Source of the DNA: Neoconidiobolus thromboides FSU 785 | Lineage: Eukaryota > Entomophthoromycota > Entomophthoromycetes > Entomophthorales > Neoconidiobolaceae | Reading direction: 5' to 3' | Length of the DNA stretch: 64,000 nt | Assembly (NCBI GenBank): GCA_025603075.1 | Contig: MU626308.1 | Location: 1-64,000, forward strand | Part shown: positions 10,910 through 22,415 of the stretch, in pieces | How positions within the stretch are numbered: the stretch's first letter is position 1 | How the letters are laid out: each line of letters starts with the position of its first letter | Program-made: the position numbers and the translations under genes | Notes under the pieces: model-generated | Told to the model about the DNA's origin: nothing | The model's database searches: none | The model's input: only the letters and a program-made list of their open reading frames with translations

Positions 10910-11052
10910 TATACTGTGTAGCAATTAGCGTTTGTTCATTAATTTAATTAAATTTTATATTTATACATATCTTTTTTCGTTTGATATTTCAAAATCTCTT
11001 TATACAATATTATGATATCAAACATACTTGTTTAGTTAACATTTTAATATAT

Positions 11053-11160
11053 ATATGGGGGGGATGTATTTGTGTTTAAGAATTTTGCTAACAAATTTTC
11101 CGCTTAAATAGTGCTTAAAAAATGGAAAAAATAATGAAGTTAAAAAAGACACTCCCATAT
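11053..11160 (+). mobile_element. MITE-like fold-back element, copy 4
   Basis: Nearly complete forward copy. It begins ATATGGGGGGGATGTATTTG and ends GACACTCCCATAT. The core ATAGTGCTTAAAAAATGGAA is intact. Flanking bases are TA-rich. Confidence 0.9.
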
Positions 11161-11430
11161 CTTAAAACTGTCCTCAACTTAATTTAATTTATTGCCCTTT
11201 AAATCAGTAGCGATAGAATATTTATTACCTAAATTCGTCCGCCAGATAAGCATTAAATTAAATGTTCTCCAACTATTTTAAGATACAAGTATTTAGATAA
11301 TAAAATAGACATTTAATGTAATTATGGTTTTAAAACATAAAGATGTTTCACTGTCTTTAATAGAATATTATTTATCAGGATAAGCAATTTACTATTGTGT
11401 ACTTGTAGAATTTATGACAGTTTTATAAGT

Positions 11431-11528
11431 ATATGGGGATTGTTTTTTATTTCACTTTTTATTTTTCAAGCGTTATTTAAGTAGAATAATGTTAATAAAA
11501 TTCTTGGACAAAAAAGTACATCCCCATA
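11431..11528 (-). mobile_element. MITE-like fold-back element, copy 5
   Basis: Reverse copy beginning ATATGGGGATTG and ending TACATCCCCATAT. The internal block TTTCAAGCGTTATTTAAGTA is somewhat diverged. Confidence 0.88.
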
Positions 11529-11723
11529 TATATGATTTTTCATGAATAATCAGTTTTTCGATAAGAATTGATGGCGAAGGGACTGATTACAATATTGAAT
11601 TTTTTTTACTTCAGTAATTTTTGCCTCTTGCCATAAGAATAAATGCCATTGCAACCAATAATTTATTTCTTTAACTAAAGCACAAAGGTTGCTTATAAAA
11701 AGCTCCTATATTTAAGGTAGAGG

Positions 11724-11830
11724 ATATGGGAATGTATTTTTGTGTTTGAAAATCCTACTAATAATTTTTCCGCTTAAGTAGTGCTTAAAAGATGGAAAAA
11801 GTAATGAAACCAGAAAAATCATCCACATAT
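11724..11830 (+). mobile_element. MITE-like fold-back element, copy 6
   Basis: Forward copy: ATATGGGAATGTATTTTTGT at the left, the core TTTTTCCGCTTAAGTAGTGC, and ATCATCCACATAT at the right. Confidence 0.88.
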
Positions 11831-12227
11831 ACTACAATTTTTATAGTGTATTAACTAATTTGAAAATTAAAAACATTATTTTATAAAATAGATAGTGATT
11901 GAATCATCTAATTATTTCAATAAAATTAAAATTCAATAAACTTTAATGAATAAACTTTAAATTAAAATATCAATAATAGTTATTAAAAATAACAAATATT
12001 TAATTGAAATATATTAATTAAGCTCCAGATTTATTGCTAATAAAGGTGAAATATATATATATTATAGTTGCAATCATTTTAATTTTATTGTATTAAATTT
12101 TCTATCATTAATCTATCAAAAAATTAGTATTAGTATTGGTTTTAATATTAATTTATATAGTAATCATATATTGCTTCTACATACTATAAATACAATATTA
12201 GTTTTATTTTGAGTTTAATTTTTTAAA

Positions 12228-12844
12228 ATGTATCAGAGCTATAGCAACTGTTCTTATACATACTATGGTAAAACAATTTAAGTTACTTTAATCAAAATTA
12301 ATAAAAAATAGGTATTATAAAAGATGAAAATGACGCCAAAGAAATTATAGGTAGGGCTTCATAATGATTTTTATTACTTTTATTTATTTTTTTAGAGAAA
12401 TGCCATCATGGTCAACTAAAAATTATAAGAGACCGTTTAACAGAAAGTCAAAAGCAAAACATTGAACCTGGACATGTTTTTGTTCATATTAAAAGTAAGG
12501 ATGGTATAATAAGATGGACAGATGGCAAGTGCTGGACACCTTCAAAAGTAGTTGCCCCTTTTTTACTTTATTATGAACTGCTACGTAGATACCCCCGTTA
12601 TGGCATAAACAATTCAATACTTCACCCAGATGACGAAGATGATTTTAAGAGACTAAAAAAGGATCATAACTCAGGTATTCGAATCAATGAAGGAGGAATC
12701 GAAATAAAACAGAAGGGTTTTTTTCTTTATAAAAGTGAAGGGTTTTTAAAAAAGACATATACCTATGAAATAGATGGAATAGCTTATAAACTAATAGCAT
12801 ATGAAACTTATAGTGAGCCTTTATTAGAAAATAATAAAAAATAA
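12228..12844 (+). CDS. Gti1/Pac2 (WOPR) family transcription regulator, compact form
   Basis: Three exons, 12228-12267, 12312-12350 and 12396-12844, give 175 residues that are almost entirely WOPR domain. The N-terminal box reads YTYYGIIKDENDAKEIIEKC, HHGQLKIIRDRLTESQ, then VFVHIKSKDGIIRWTDGKCW and PSKVVAPFLLYYELLR. The C-terminal box (GFLKKTYTYEIDGIAYKLIA YE) completes the bipartite fold. WOPR proteins are fungus-specific sequence-specific DNA-binding regulators (Wor1, Ryp1, Gti1, Pac2) of morphological switching, sporulation and virulence. Those proteins usually carry several hundred residues of low-complexity tail, which this one lacks; it stops directly after the domain. The first two exons are short and were placed by splice consensus and by recovering the start of the domain. 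Confidence 0.87.
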
Positions 12845-12944
12845 AAAAATAATCACTTTCTCTCCTTTTCTTCTACATTTTTCTCTTCCTTTGTTTGACA
12901 TAAGTACTTCCTTTACATTATTAAATTTGATGTGTAAAAATAGA

Positions 12945-13774
12945 TTAATTATTAATATTAGTATCATTATATTTATCTTTAAATATCCACGAATTTCCAA
13001 CCAAACCAACCCCTTGATCATGTGCCAATCTAAAATAATATGCTGCTTTGTTTTTATCCTTTTTTACTCCAATACCATTTAAATAACAGTGCCCTAATTC
13101 GTTTTGCGAATCTGGATCCCCTAACTTGGCAGCTATTTCAAAATAATAAGCAGCAGTCTCTTTATTCCTAGATACTCCCCAACCGTGGCTAAAACATATA
13201 CCTAGTTCATGTATAGCTATAGTTAATTCATGCTTTGCAACTGAACAATCTGAATTTTTTATTGTATTTAAATCAATTATTGCGGATTCAGCAGAATGTT
13301 GTAAACATTGAAATGCTAATAAAGTATCGACTTCACATCCCTATATGAAATAATAAATTATTAAATTTGTTTTGAAGTATATATAACTTAAAGTATTTCC
13401 AATTGATATATGTACAAAAAAATAATTACCCAACCATGTCTAAGTGATATACCTAATAAAAATAGGCCGAGAGGATGGTTTTGTGAAGCAGCTATCTTTA
13501 ATAATTCCGTTGCTTCCTCAAGTTTGCCCTCTTCATGGAGTAATAGTGCTTTATGGACACATTCATCCGGAGTAGGTAATTTATCGATTGTTGCTTGCGG
13601 AAATATTATACTTGGATCAAAATTTGATTTATTTATCAGATAGCGCAAATCTGGCTGAGAATTAGCCATTATAGTTTCGCGGTTATATCCCACTTTACTT
13701 TCTTCTACCAGAGACATTCTACTTGATGTTGTTTTAGTTCTCTTCAACCCAAAAGCACTTTTTAATAAATCCAT
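12945..13774 (-). CDS. Sel1-like repeat protein
   Basis: Two exons (13774-13430 and 13340-12945) give 246 residues. The second half has Sel1/TPR-like repeats: AHELTIAIHELGICFSHGWG and AYYFEIAAKLGDPDSQNELG, then HCYLNGIGVKKDKNKAAYYF. The first half has related helices (ALLLHEEGKLEEATELLKI, then QNHPLGLFLLGISLRHGWG). Sel1 repeats are scaffolds for protein complexes; fungal relatives of this size and layout include Dsf2/Skt5-type and uncharacterised chitin-synthase regulators. No further domain is visible. The start was taken at the first ATG (MDLLKSAFGLKRTK); an upstream in-frame TTG was not used. It converges with the WOPR gene, their stops lying about 100 bp apart. Confidence 0.8.
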
Positions 13775-14447
13775 TTTAAAGTTTTTCAATAATTAAAAAA
13801 GTGTTAACTCCTCTCCTTTATTTAATTTATAATGTATTGACTTAAGTATAACTGAATCGCATAAACCAATTAGCAAAAAGCTCACTTTAATTTATTGGAA
13901 ATGACAAAATTTAATATAAGAAATGGTAGAACATGAAACTAAGTTAAGATTTAAGCAAGCTTGTTGTTAAGAATAAGATGTAATATATATATAATAGCAT
14001 ATTTACAGCAGTAGGTTAAAATTTAATCTTCGTTTTAAATATAACATATATCTTTTAGATACAATATCTAAAAAAGACACGTTTTTGGTTATTTTAAACC
14101 TTCTAAACACTAGAAATGGTGATATATTTTTTATTTAAGAATTTCACTAACAATTTTTCTTCTCAATGGCGCTAAAAAATGGAAAAAGTGATGAAATAAA
14201 AATATATCCAATATACTACTATTCTTATTTTTAATTTAATGGAAATAATTTTGCAGTATTCTACTGCGTTATTATACTGGTTTTTTGCACTTATTTTACT
14301 GAATTGATATTTTGTGAAATTATTACACATTTTTATCTTTGATAATATTAAAGTGGATTCAAATTTGACTATTAAAAAAATAATTTATAGACATCTAAAC
14401 TTTATAAAGTACAATCAAATATAGTTAATTTTATTAAGTGCGAAAAC
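13775..14447. other. Intergenic with one fold-back element
   Basis: Divergent promoter region between the Sel1 protein and Nsp1. It contains fold-back copy 7 and nothing else recognisable. Confidence 0.6.
14113..14213 (+). mobile_element. MITE-like fold-back element, copy 7 (diverged)
   Basis: Forward copy with a clear core (AATTTCACTAACAATTTTTC, then GCGCTAAAAAATGGAAAAAG and TGATGAAATAAAAA) but decayed ends (AAATGGTGATAT and ATATATCCAATAT). Confidence 0.75.
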
Positions 14448-17251
14448 ATGACTGGTCAATCTAATAAGTAATGAGCTTTATATTTTAATTATGAACTTAT
14501 TAACATTTTTTAGTAATCCCTTTGACTTAAAATCAGATGCTAAAAAAGATTCTGAAAATCAGCCCACTTCTAGAGTAGAGAACAAATCATTATTTGGATT
14601 TAACACTAATCTAACAAACTTAACTAAGCCTTCAGATACCCAAGCTCAATCTACTACACCTATGTTTGGAAGTAAATCTACAACTAATACTTTTGCTTTT
14701 CAGTCACTTAACCCTTCATCATCAAATTTGTCTGAAAAACATACATCCAATTCTACAAATGAAGCTTCAAAAAATACCCAATTTAGCTTTGGGTCCATGT
14801 CAGCAAAAAGTCCATTTGGTGAAAAAAGTAGTTTCTTAAGCGCATCTGGAGACCAATCGAATGCAAGTAAAAGTAATGATATATCAAAAAATAGCTTGTT
14901 TGGTTCTCCATCTAATGCAAATACTTCTACAACAAATATCTTCAGTAACCAGTCAAAGCCTAATCTAACTTTTAGTGCTCAATCTGCTATAACTACATCA
15001 GGTTTATCATCCAAGCAAGAGCCATCTACTCCTTCCAAGGAAGTCTCATTCGGTGACCAATGGGGCTCTAAAGGTTCTGGATCAAATTCATTTTCTAAAC
15101 CACCAAGTAATATGTTTGGAAAGAATGTACTTGAAAATCAAGCTACAAACAATTCAAATGTAAAAAGCATGTTTGGAACACAAAATACCTCTTCAACCAG
15201 CTCACCTGGACTCTTAGGTAATCAAAGTAACTCTATTAATTCATTTCCTTTTGGAAACAATAGTGCTTCTAATACAGGTTTATTCAATACTCAAAATAAA
15301 TCAGAATCAAATGAAACAGAAAAACAACCTAGTAACACATTAAATGTAACCGAAAATCGCTCAACTACTACTACTCCTTCAGCGAATTTATTTAGTAATC
15401 AAGCAACTGGTAGCGCTTCTTCTTCTAATTTGTTCGCAAAGCAGCCAGCTGCTAGCGCTGCTCCTTCTTCTAATTTATTTGGAGGCCAATCAACTACTAG
15501 TACTGCTCCTTCTTCTAATTTATTTGGAGGCCAATCAACTACTAGTACTGCTNNNNNNNNNNNNNNNNNNNNNNNNNNNNNNNNNNNNNNNNNNNNNNNN
15601 NNNNNNNNNNNNNNNNNNNNNNNNNNNNNNNNNNNNNNNNNNNNNNNNNNNNAATCAACTACTAGTACTGCTCCTTCTTCTAGTTTGTTCGAAAAGCAGC
15701 CAGCTACTAGCACTGCTCCTTCTTCTAATTTATTTGGAGGCCAATCAGCAACCACTACTGCTCCCTCTCTAAATTTATTTGGAGCCCAAAACAGCCCTTC
15801 ACAAAGTAAAACCAACAGTCAACCCATGCCCACAACGAGCGCACAAGGGAGCCAGATCAATTCTACAAATGCAGCAGATAATAAAACTTCGAGTTTTCAA
15901 TTTCCTTCAACCACAGCCTCAACAGCTTTATCAGGAAATCAAGCTACAAATAATACAACCGCTACAGATAAACAAACATCGAATTTGTTTGGCTCCCAGA
16001 CAAATAGTCAACCAAAAACCACAAATAATATATTTGGAAGCCAAGCTGCTGCACCTTCTACTCAAGCGCCAACTTCATCACTCAATGCTAGGTAAATTCA
16101 ACTATGATATTATTACTTAATCTAATAAGCTTTAAGCACTTCGGCTGGATCAGTGACGACTCAAGCACCAACGAGTAATTTATTCGGAGAAAAAAGGTAA
16201 TCATATCAATTAACTTGAATATCTTAACGAATATAATAACTAGGTCATCCGCCTCTGAAAATCAATTTTCGGCTCAAGCACCTATATCAACTCAACCCAC
16301 GATAAGGTATTATTAATATTTATTATAAAGTAAGCAACTAATAGTTCAAACAGTACTACAAATGTACTTGGAGAAAAAGTAAGTGAACCCGCTTCTACTT
16401 CAGGAGTACCTGTAAGTAGCTCGACAGTCAATGCACTTGGATCTTCAACAAAGTAACGCTTTAAAATTAGTATAATATTCGATTATTTATTTGTTTGTTT
16501 TAGTATACAAGCTAATGCTTCAAATGATAAAAAAAATGAACATGTAGTTAAAGAGTATGATTTGAATCCAAATCAAACTGTTGGAGAATTTATGGCTGAA
16601 CAACTAAAAAGATTACAACAGCTTCAATCTCATTATAATACAAAAAGCGCAGAGTTATTTGAAATTGATAATAAAGTTAAACTTGATGGTGGAAAGGTAA
16701 TTATATTATTTAAATATATTGCCTAAAATACAAACTATTTTATTTAGATAAACAGAATTTATAAAACACTTGAGCAGTTAGAAAATAGCCAGAACACTAT
16801 TATTAATTATTTAGACTATATGGAAAAGGAACAAAAGGAGATAGAAACTATCCTACTTGAAGGCGAGCGTTCATTCCAAAATGCGTATGCCCTTAGAGAT
16901 AGTTACAAAAAGTCCGAAAGTTCCACTTTGACAAGTGCAGCCGTCATTAAAGATTTAGAAAGAGAAAAACTATATTCCATGGTAGACATTATTAACCATA
17001 GAGCAATTGAAGCAACAAAGGATCTATCAGAGCTTGCTTCTGCTTCAAATGAAATGATGTCTAAGATTTTTGAAGGAATTGTAGGTTTTAATTATTTATA
17101 TAGAATAGAGTATTGATTAATTATTGTTAAATAGGATCCATCGCTTAGACAAAATGTAGATGGATTCAAGTATGAAAGTAAATTGACTAGAAATATTGTA
17201 AGGGAAATGAAAAAAGAAGCTTCAATCATGGGTTTCAAAAATGAGCAATAA
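14448..17251 (+). CDS. NSP1: Nucleoporin Nsp1/Nup62 (interrupted by an assembly gap)
   Basis: Central-channel FG nucleoporin. Exon 1 is 14448-14467; splicing to 14514 gives MTGQSNNPFDLK and is preferred to the internal ATG at 14491. Further exons: 14514-16091, 16137-16196, 16244-16306, 16345-16452, 16504-16696, 16748-17080 and 17135-17251. The first two-thirds is Ser/Thr/Asn-rich with FG and LFG motifs, including a 15-residue unit SSNLFGGQSTTSTAP in tandem where the gap of 100 N falls. The last about 210 residues are the Nsp1_C coiled coil (TVGEFMAEQLKRLQQLQSHY, then INRIYKTLEQLENSQNTIIN), which pairs with Nup57/Nup49 and Nup82 partners. True length is unknown because of the gap. The splice sites around the small exons between 16.09 and 16.45 kb are the least certain. 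Confidence 0.88.
15553..15652. other. Assembly gap of 100 N
   Basis: Exactly 100 N, so a placeholder rather than a measured distance. It sits in the middle of the FG tandem repeats of the Nsp1 gene, where near-identical 45-bp units on both sides (CCAATCAACTACTAGTACTG) would collapse an assembly. Confidence 0.97.
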
Positions 17252-17482
17252 AAATGTAACCACAAAAAAAACATTAAAACATCTATAGTTTTAATATACT
17301 CAAGCATTTTTAATAAAAAAAAGTATATATAAAGTATTTTTATTAACTGTCAATTTCATGTAAACGATAATGATTAAAATTATAAAAAAATAAAAAAATA
17401 AAATTGGTAGTATACGTTTAATAAAATTCAATTTGATTGAAATAAATAGTAAAAATCAAATCTAACATGTATAGCACTATAA

Positions 17483-19280
17483 CTAATGGAGTAGATTTGA
17501 GAGCCTTCTGAAAGTTTTCTTTTTGGCTGGAATGGTTGATGCAATTTCTGCAGGGGTTGGAACTTTTTCTTTAGTTAAAGGCATCATTTTTCTGCACCAT
17601 AATCTTCTTCGTGTAAAAGAATCAATTCGAGGGGAGTTACTTGGCCCTTCCCATAAATTATTATAATATACCCATCCATCTTTATCAGGTTGTATTGGTT
17701 TACACCACGTAGTATCTATTTGCCAACCTTCAGTAGCCCATTGGAAATCTTGGTCAGCACTTTGATTATAAATTGCCGAATACTCTTCATCTCCTTTAAA
17801 ATTACTCCATAAGGGACGCTCTGTCGCAAGTAATTGCTCTTTCCATCCTAAAATAGCCCACCATCTAAATTAATAGAAATTAATACCAAACTATATTCAT
17901 ATGTAATAATAAACGTATTAAAAATTACCTTTGATTTTCGAATACTTCTTTTATTCTTGGTCTTATTCCTGTTTTGATATCCGGAGATCCTAGACCAGAG
18001 GCTGAAAATACTTTTGATGCCCTACCTAAATGAGTTGAAAGTTCATCTACCAATAATGGTGATAATGTAACAAATATTGCCAGCATCAACGGGTTATTGG
18101 ATAGTAATACAACACACCCACCCATCATAAAAATATAATTTAAAGGTATAAGGTAAACAATTAAAAAAGATAATGGCAGTCCTATTCCAGTAAATAAAAC
18201 AGCATTTGGACTATTCAACTTTTGTTCAATTACTTCCCAATTGTCGGTAAAATAAGAATAGACCTCTGTATATGTGCCCATTAAATTCTGTACGAACTGC
18301 ATGTTTTGTGCATAAATCATGGTAGGAGATGCTTTATCTTTATCTTCTTGATTTACTTCCTCCAACAATATTTTATTTTCTTCTTTTCTGTAAGCTTTTA
18401 TATAACTATTACCTAAATAATACCAAAACCCCAAATGTGGTAATAATAAAATCCATAAAGGTCTATAACAGAATAGGCAATAAGCTGATAAAAAAATCCA
18501 AGTTTTATAAGGATATTCCCAAGTGATTAAAGATAATAATTGTTCATAGCCTAGACGCATTGGAGTTATACGCGTTATAAATTTAGTAAAATTCTGAGGA
18601 GTTGTGGTTAATAATCCCAATTTTGGCTGCTCTCTGACATTTCGAAGCTGTTTTTTATGATTAGCTGCCTGTTGAATAACATCTTTGAAAATAGTATCCA
18701 GAGTTGGTTTAACGTCATTATCTTTCGTTAAAGAAGAGTTAGTGAAATCACTACTAGCATAGCGCCTTAGGCTTTGTGATATGTTTTTATTGTATCCTAT
18801 ACTAGAATGAGATTTTGTATCACTTGTTCCTAAATTGTTATCCAAAGAAATATCATCGTTATCTATAGTTCCGTTTAAAGAGTCATCCTTAGAAATCTCA
18901 GACTCCATACTGTCATTAATCTCAGCGGTAACTATAACTTTATCTGGCAAGGCTGGAGCAACCCCTCCTTTAGGGTTTCCATTAACAAACTGATGGATCA
19001 AATTCTCTTTTGTTATATTCTCTTCTTTATTTAACCTTGGAGAAGAAACAGGAGTTAATATTTCTTCTATTTTATTTGAGTCTATTTCTACTTCTTTACA
19101 CGGAAGCTTTTCTACATCTTTAAGACAGGTTGGATGACATACAAAGCCGCATTTTTGGCACGTTAAACCTTGTTTCACTAAACCCCATAAAAATTTATCA
19201 CAATGATCACAACGTGTAAATTTGGAAAATGTAGTTCTTATCAACTTGTGTGTTTTAATTTCTTCTTTAGTATCATCCAT
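17483..19280 (-). CDS. C1 zinc-finger, Pex24/dysferlin-domain membrane protein
   Basis: Two exons (19280-17929 and 17864-17483) give 577 residues. An N-terminal C1 domain (about residues 11-61) has the His/Cys zinc pattern: HKLIRTTFSKFTRCDHCDKF, then CQKCGFVCHPTCLKDVEKLPC. A polar linker follows. From about residue 240 comes the Pex24p-type integral membrane region (TPMRLGYEQLLSLITWEYPY) with several hydrophobic segments, as in the reticulon-like domain of Pex30/Pex32. The C-terminus is a dysferlin domain: IKEVFENQRWWAILGWKEQL, then WQIDTTW, DGWVYYNNLWEGPS and FTRRRLWCRK. Pex23-family proteins act at ER-peroxisome contacts. The C1 domain points to lipid or diacylglycerol recognition at a membrane. 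Length and order agree with fungal multidomain Pex24/DysF proteins; the precise role is inferred. Confidence 0.85.
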
Positions 19281-19829
19281 ATTGATATGATAAATAATAA
19301 AATTATTAAATTACTATACCACTTTTACTGAAAGTATATAATCGATTTTATATTTTGAAAAAATCAATTTTATAGTTCACTTTAATTTATGACGAAAGTA
19401 TTTCATTATACCTTTATTTGGCCATAATTATGTATTTGAATTTACTCTTAATTACCACTTAAAGCTGATCCATAAAGTATTCACTAATTTAAAGCTATTT
19501 AAGTTTGAATTAATGTTATTTAGCTATTCATTTTACAATAAAATTTTAGACGTAAATTCATGTTGCTTGTAAATTAGGCTCTAAAAAAATCAGCCAAATG
19601 AATGATTGCCGAAGAATTTTTGAAAAATTGCTCACTTAAACTTAAATGACTACATTCACAAAATGTTGAAAATGATTCTGATTGGAAAGTTCTGGAATAA
19701 AGTTATAACAAACTTATTAAAAATCAACTAATATCAAAAAGAATGATATTATAGAAGTAGAACAAAGATTGTTAAAAGACTACTTGTATCAAACTATTTA
19801 ATTATTTTACATTGTATAGTCAAATCATA
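19281..19829. other. Divergent intergenic region, no gene seen
   Basis: AT-rich spacer between the divergent C1-dysferlin and SET9 genes. No repeat copy or RNA gene recognised. Confidence 0.6.
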
Positions 19830-22298
19830 ATGTCAATAAAAAGTAAATCCAATGGCAAAAACGAATTAGATGAAGAATATACTGAGTTAGGTAGATTTGA
19901 TGATGTACTTACTGTATTATTATTAGATCAACTTAATCTTTGGTTTAAAACGAGGAAATTTCATCCAAACCATTTATTGGTTAAAAAGCCACATATCAAC
20001 TTTATTTTAAATATACATAGCTTAATTTTTACTCTAGTAGTATTAAAGGGTAAATTGTTAGATGCAACTAATTTAATCATAAAGTAATTTAATTGTATAT
20101 CATATTTTAAAACTACTAACTTATTTAGCCTATTATCACAGAAAAAATTGGTTCTAAATAATCCTTATATTTCGACGAAATCAACTAAAGAGTAAATATT
20201 TTCTCATTTATTACTATAATATTGACAATTTTTAGACATATAGCACGTTATTTATCTATATATCATCCAGAAGCAGGCTTTGAAATAACAGATACTCACC
20301 AATACGAACAATATAAAACTAGCGATAATATCAATAAAAACTATGGACAAGCTAGAGTATTAGCTACAAAAAAATTCAAGACAGAAAGTATTATAACACA
20401 TTTGATGGGATTGTTTTCTCCTATCGACGAGGAACTATTAGATAAACTCAAATCAAAAGGTTTAGATTTTTCAGTCATGATATCAAGTCGTACAAATAAA
20501 AATTGTTTATTACTTGGGCCTGCTAGGTTTGTGAACCATGATTGTAACCCAAATGCAAAATTCCACTTTTTAGCACCACATATAATTACATTTAAAGTTA
20601 TAAGGAATATTCAATTTGGCGAAGAAATAACAGTATCATATGGTGATAATTATTTTGGTGAAAATAATAAAGAATGCTTATGTTCGACTTGCAAAAGGTA
20701 TAATATTAATTATTAATAAAGTAATTATTTAAAGAAGTATTTTTAGTAATAAAATATTAAAAGAAAATAAGGATTCACCAATAAAAAGGAAAGGATACAC
20801 CATGAGAAGACTTAAGGTGTTTAATAATGAAGAAATATCAATAGGTAAATAATATATATCATTATAAAAGAGTGATACTATTAAACTTAAAGATATAAAT
20901 TTGCTTCCAAAGGCATCGTCAAATATACCATATTTTGAACAAAGTAACAACAAAGCAAATAAAGGTAAGTATTACTTATATCCAAATATAGTTAACTAAT
21001 GATATTTCTAAATCAATAAAGTGAAACTATCCCCAGTAACTGAAATTAGTGACGATGACTCATCTTGTACTTGGTGTTATAACCCTTGTGAAACAGAAAT
21101 AATCACAATTAACAATAAGCCTAGAATATTTTTAAATGGGATAGAAGGCACTTTTATGGAGGGATTAGATGAATTAATTCATCCAGTTGATGAGCCAACG
21201 ACATGTTGTTTACGTTGCAGTCGTCATTATGAAATATTCGGATTACCATGGCCTCATCGCAAATACCCCAAAAAAATACTCCCTGATTTAAAAGCGATAA
21301 ATTTTGACTTAAAATTGACTAACAATAATAAACCAACAATAGTAACTCCAGTATCCAAAAAGGTATCAAAGATACTTCCACCAACTCCTTCACCAACCCA
21401 TTCAACTCCTGAATCCAGCCTTTCTATTAAAAAAGAAATTAATCTCTCAGATATACCAAAAGAATTATATGAAATAAATGAAGAGTACAATGAAAGGGAT
21501 TTAGTGTTTATAGACCCTTGGGATAAAGATGCTTCATGCTTTTGGCCAGCAATAGTAGTTCCTATCAAAGAAATTGATCGTAATACTATGATTCCCATCA
21601 AAGATAAAGAAAAATATTTAGTAGTCCGTAGACTTGATACTACAAGCTACCAAGTAGTTGACAAACGGGGTGTCTATAAATTTGATCCTTTTGGAGCTAC
21701 TTTTCAATCCTTTTTAAAACAAGATCCTTCTTTTATAGAGCGTTCCGGGATAAGGGCTTCTTTGTGTTACTATAAAACCAACTGCCCCCCGCCAAATTTT
21801 ATGTGGCGTAAGTGGCAAACCAAATTTGCTGCTGGGCAGTGGGATCATGATAGTAAAGATAACTTAGGCATAAAAAAAACGAAAAGTGTATTAAGTTATT
21901 TTGAAGAATTGGAAATTATTTCACGAAGGGAAGAGGAACTAAAAGAAACAACTACAAAATACCATCTTAGAGAGGATGAAACGGCCAATGCTATATTCCC
22001 AAAGGAAGGCTTTAGTGAACATGTAGTAAAAGTCAAAGAAGTAATATTTTGGAATGATACATTGGGATCAGATGCTAAGAAAGGGGTATTACCAGGCTTA
22101 AATTATTACGTTGAATTAATCGGAACTGATACACATCGGTATATTCAACCAGAACAAGTATTATCTTTAAATGCAGAAAATAACAAGAGAAAAAATAATT
22201 TAGAAGAAAATACAGCTACTAAGAAAAGAACAAAGTTACCTCAAAGAGGATTCATAAAAGAAAGACTGAGAAGTAGTACAAAATTAAATAAAAATTAA
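19830..22298 (+). CDS. SET9: Histone H4-K20 methyltransferase, Suv4-20/SET9 type
   Basis: Six exons (19830-20083, 20129-20191, 20236-20697, 20747-20844, 20893-20964, 21022-22298) give 741 residues. The Suv4-20 N-terminal helical region is clear (GRFDDVLTVLLLDQLNLWF, then HIARYLSIYHPEAGFEITDT). The SET domain follows: GPARFVNHDCNPNAKF at about 200-215 binds S-adenosylmethionine, then FGEEITVSYGDNYFGENN and the post-SET CLCSTC. A long C-terminal part holds a Cys-rich patch (CTWCYNPCE, then CCLRCSRHYEIFGLPWPHRK) and a segment ERDLVFIDPWDKDASCFWPA that reads like a PWWP or tudor-like fold. The enzyme methylates H4 Lys20 for checkpoint and heterochromatin functions. The exon from 21022 begins mid-codon, so the C-terminal block is part of this gene rather than a separate one. 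Confidence 0.9.
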
Positions 22299-22415
22299 TA
22301 AAATAAACGACTTAAATTAATGATTAAATCCAATGTATATTTATATAACTTTATACTTTTATTTCATTTTTCTCAAAGCTTGGTATAGATCATTTTTTAA
22401 AAAAATTGTACTATA

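Larger units (their letters stand above)
10910..12227. other. Intergenic rich in fold-back elements
   Basis: Spacer between the repetitive GPI-type gene and the WOPR gene. It contains three copies of the fold-back element (listed separately) within about 800 bp, in alternating orientation, and otherwise AT-rich DNA without a gene. Confidence 0.65.

Noticed and set aside
14491..14513. ATG at 14491 as the Nsp1 start
   Set aside because: It lies inside a canonical intron (14468-14513); the ATG at 14448 with that intron removed gives the more typical MTGQSNNPFDLK start.
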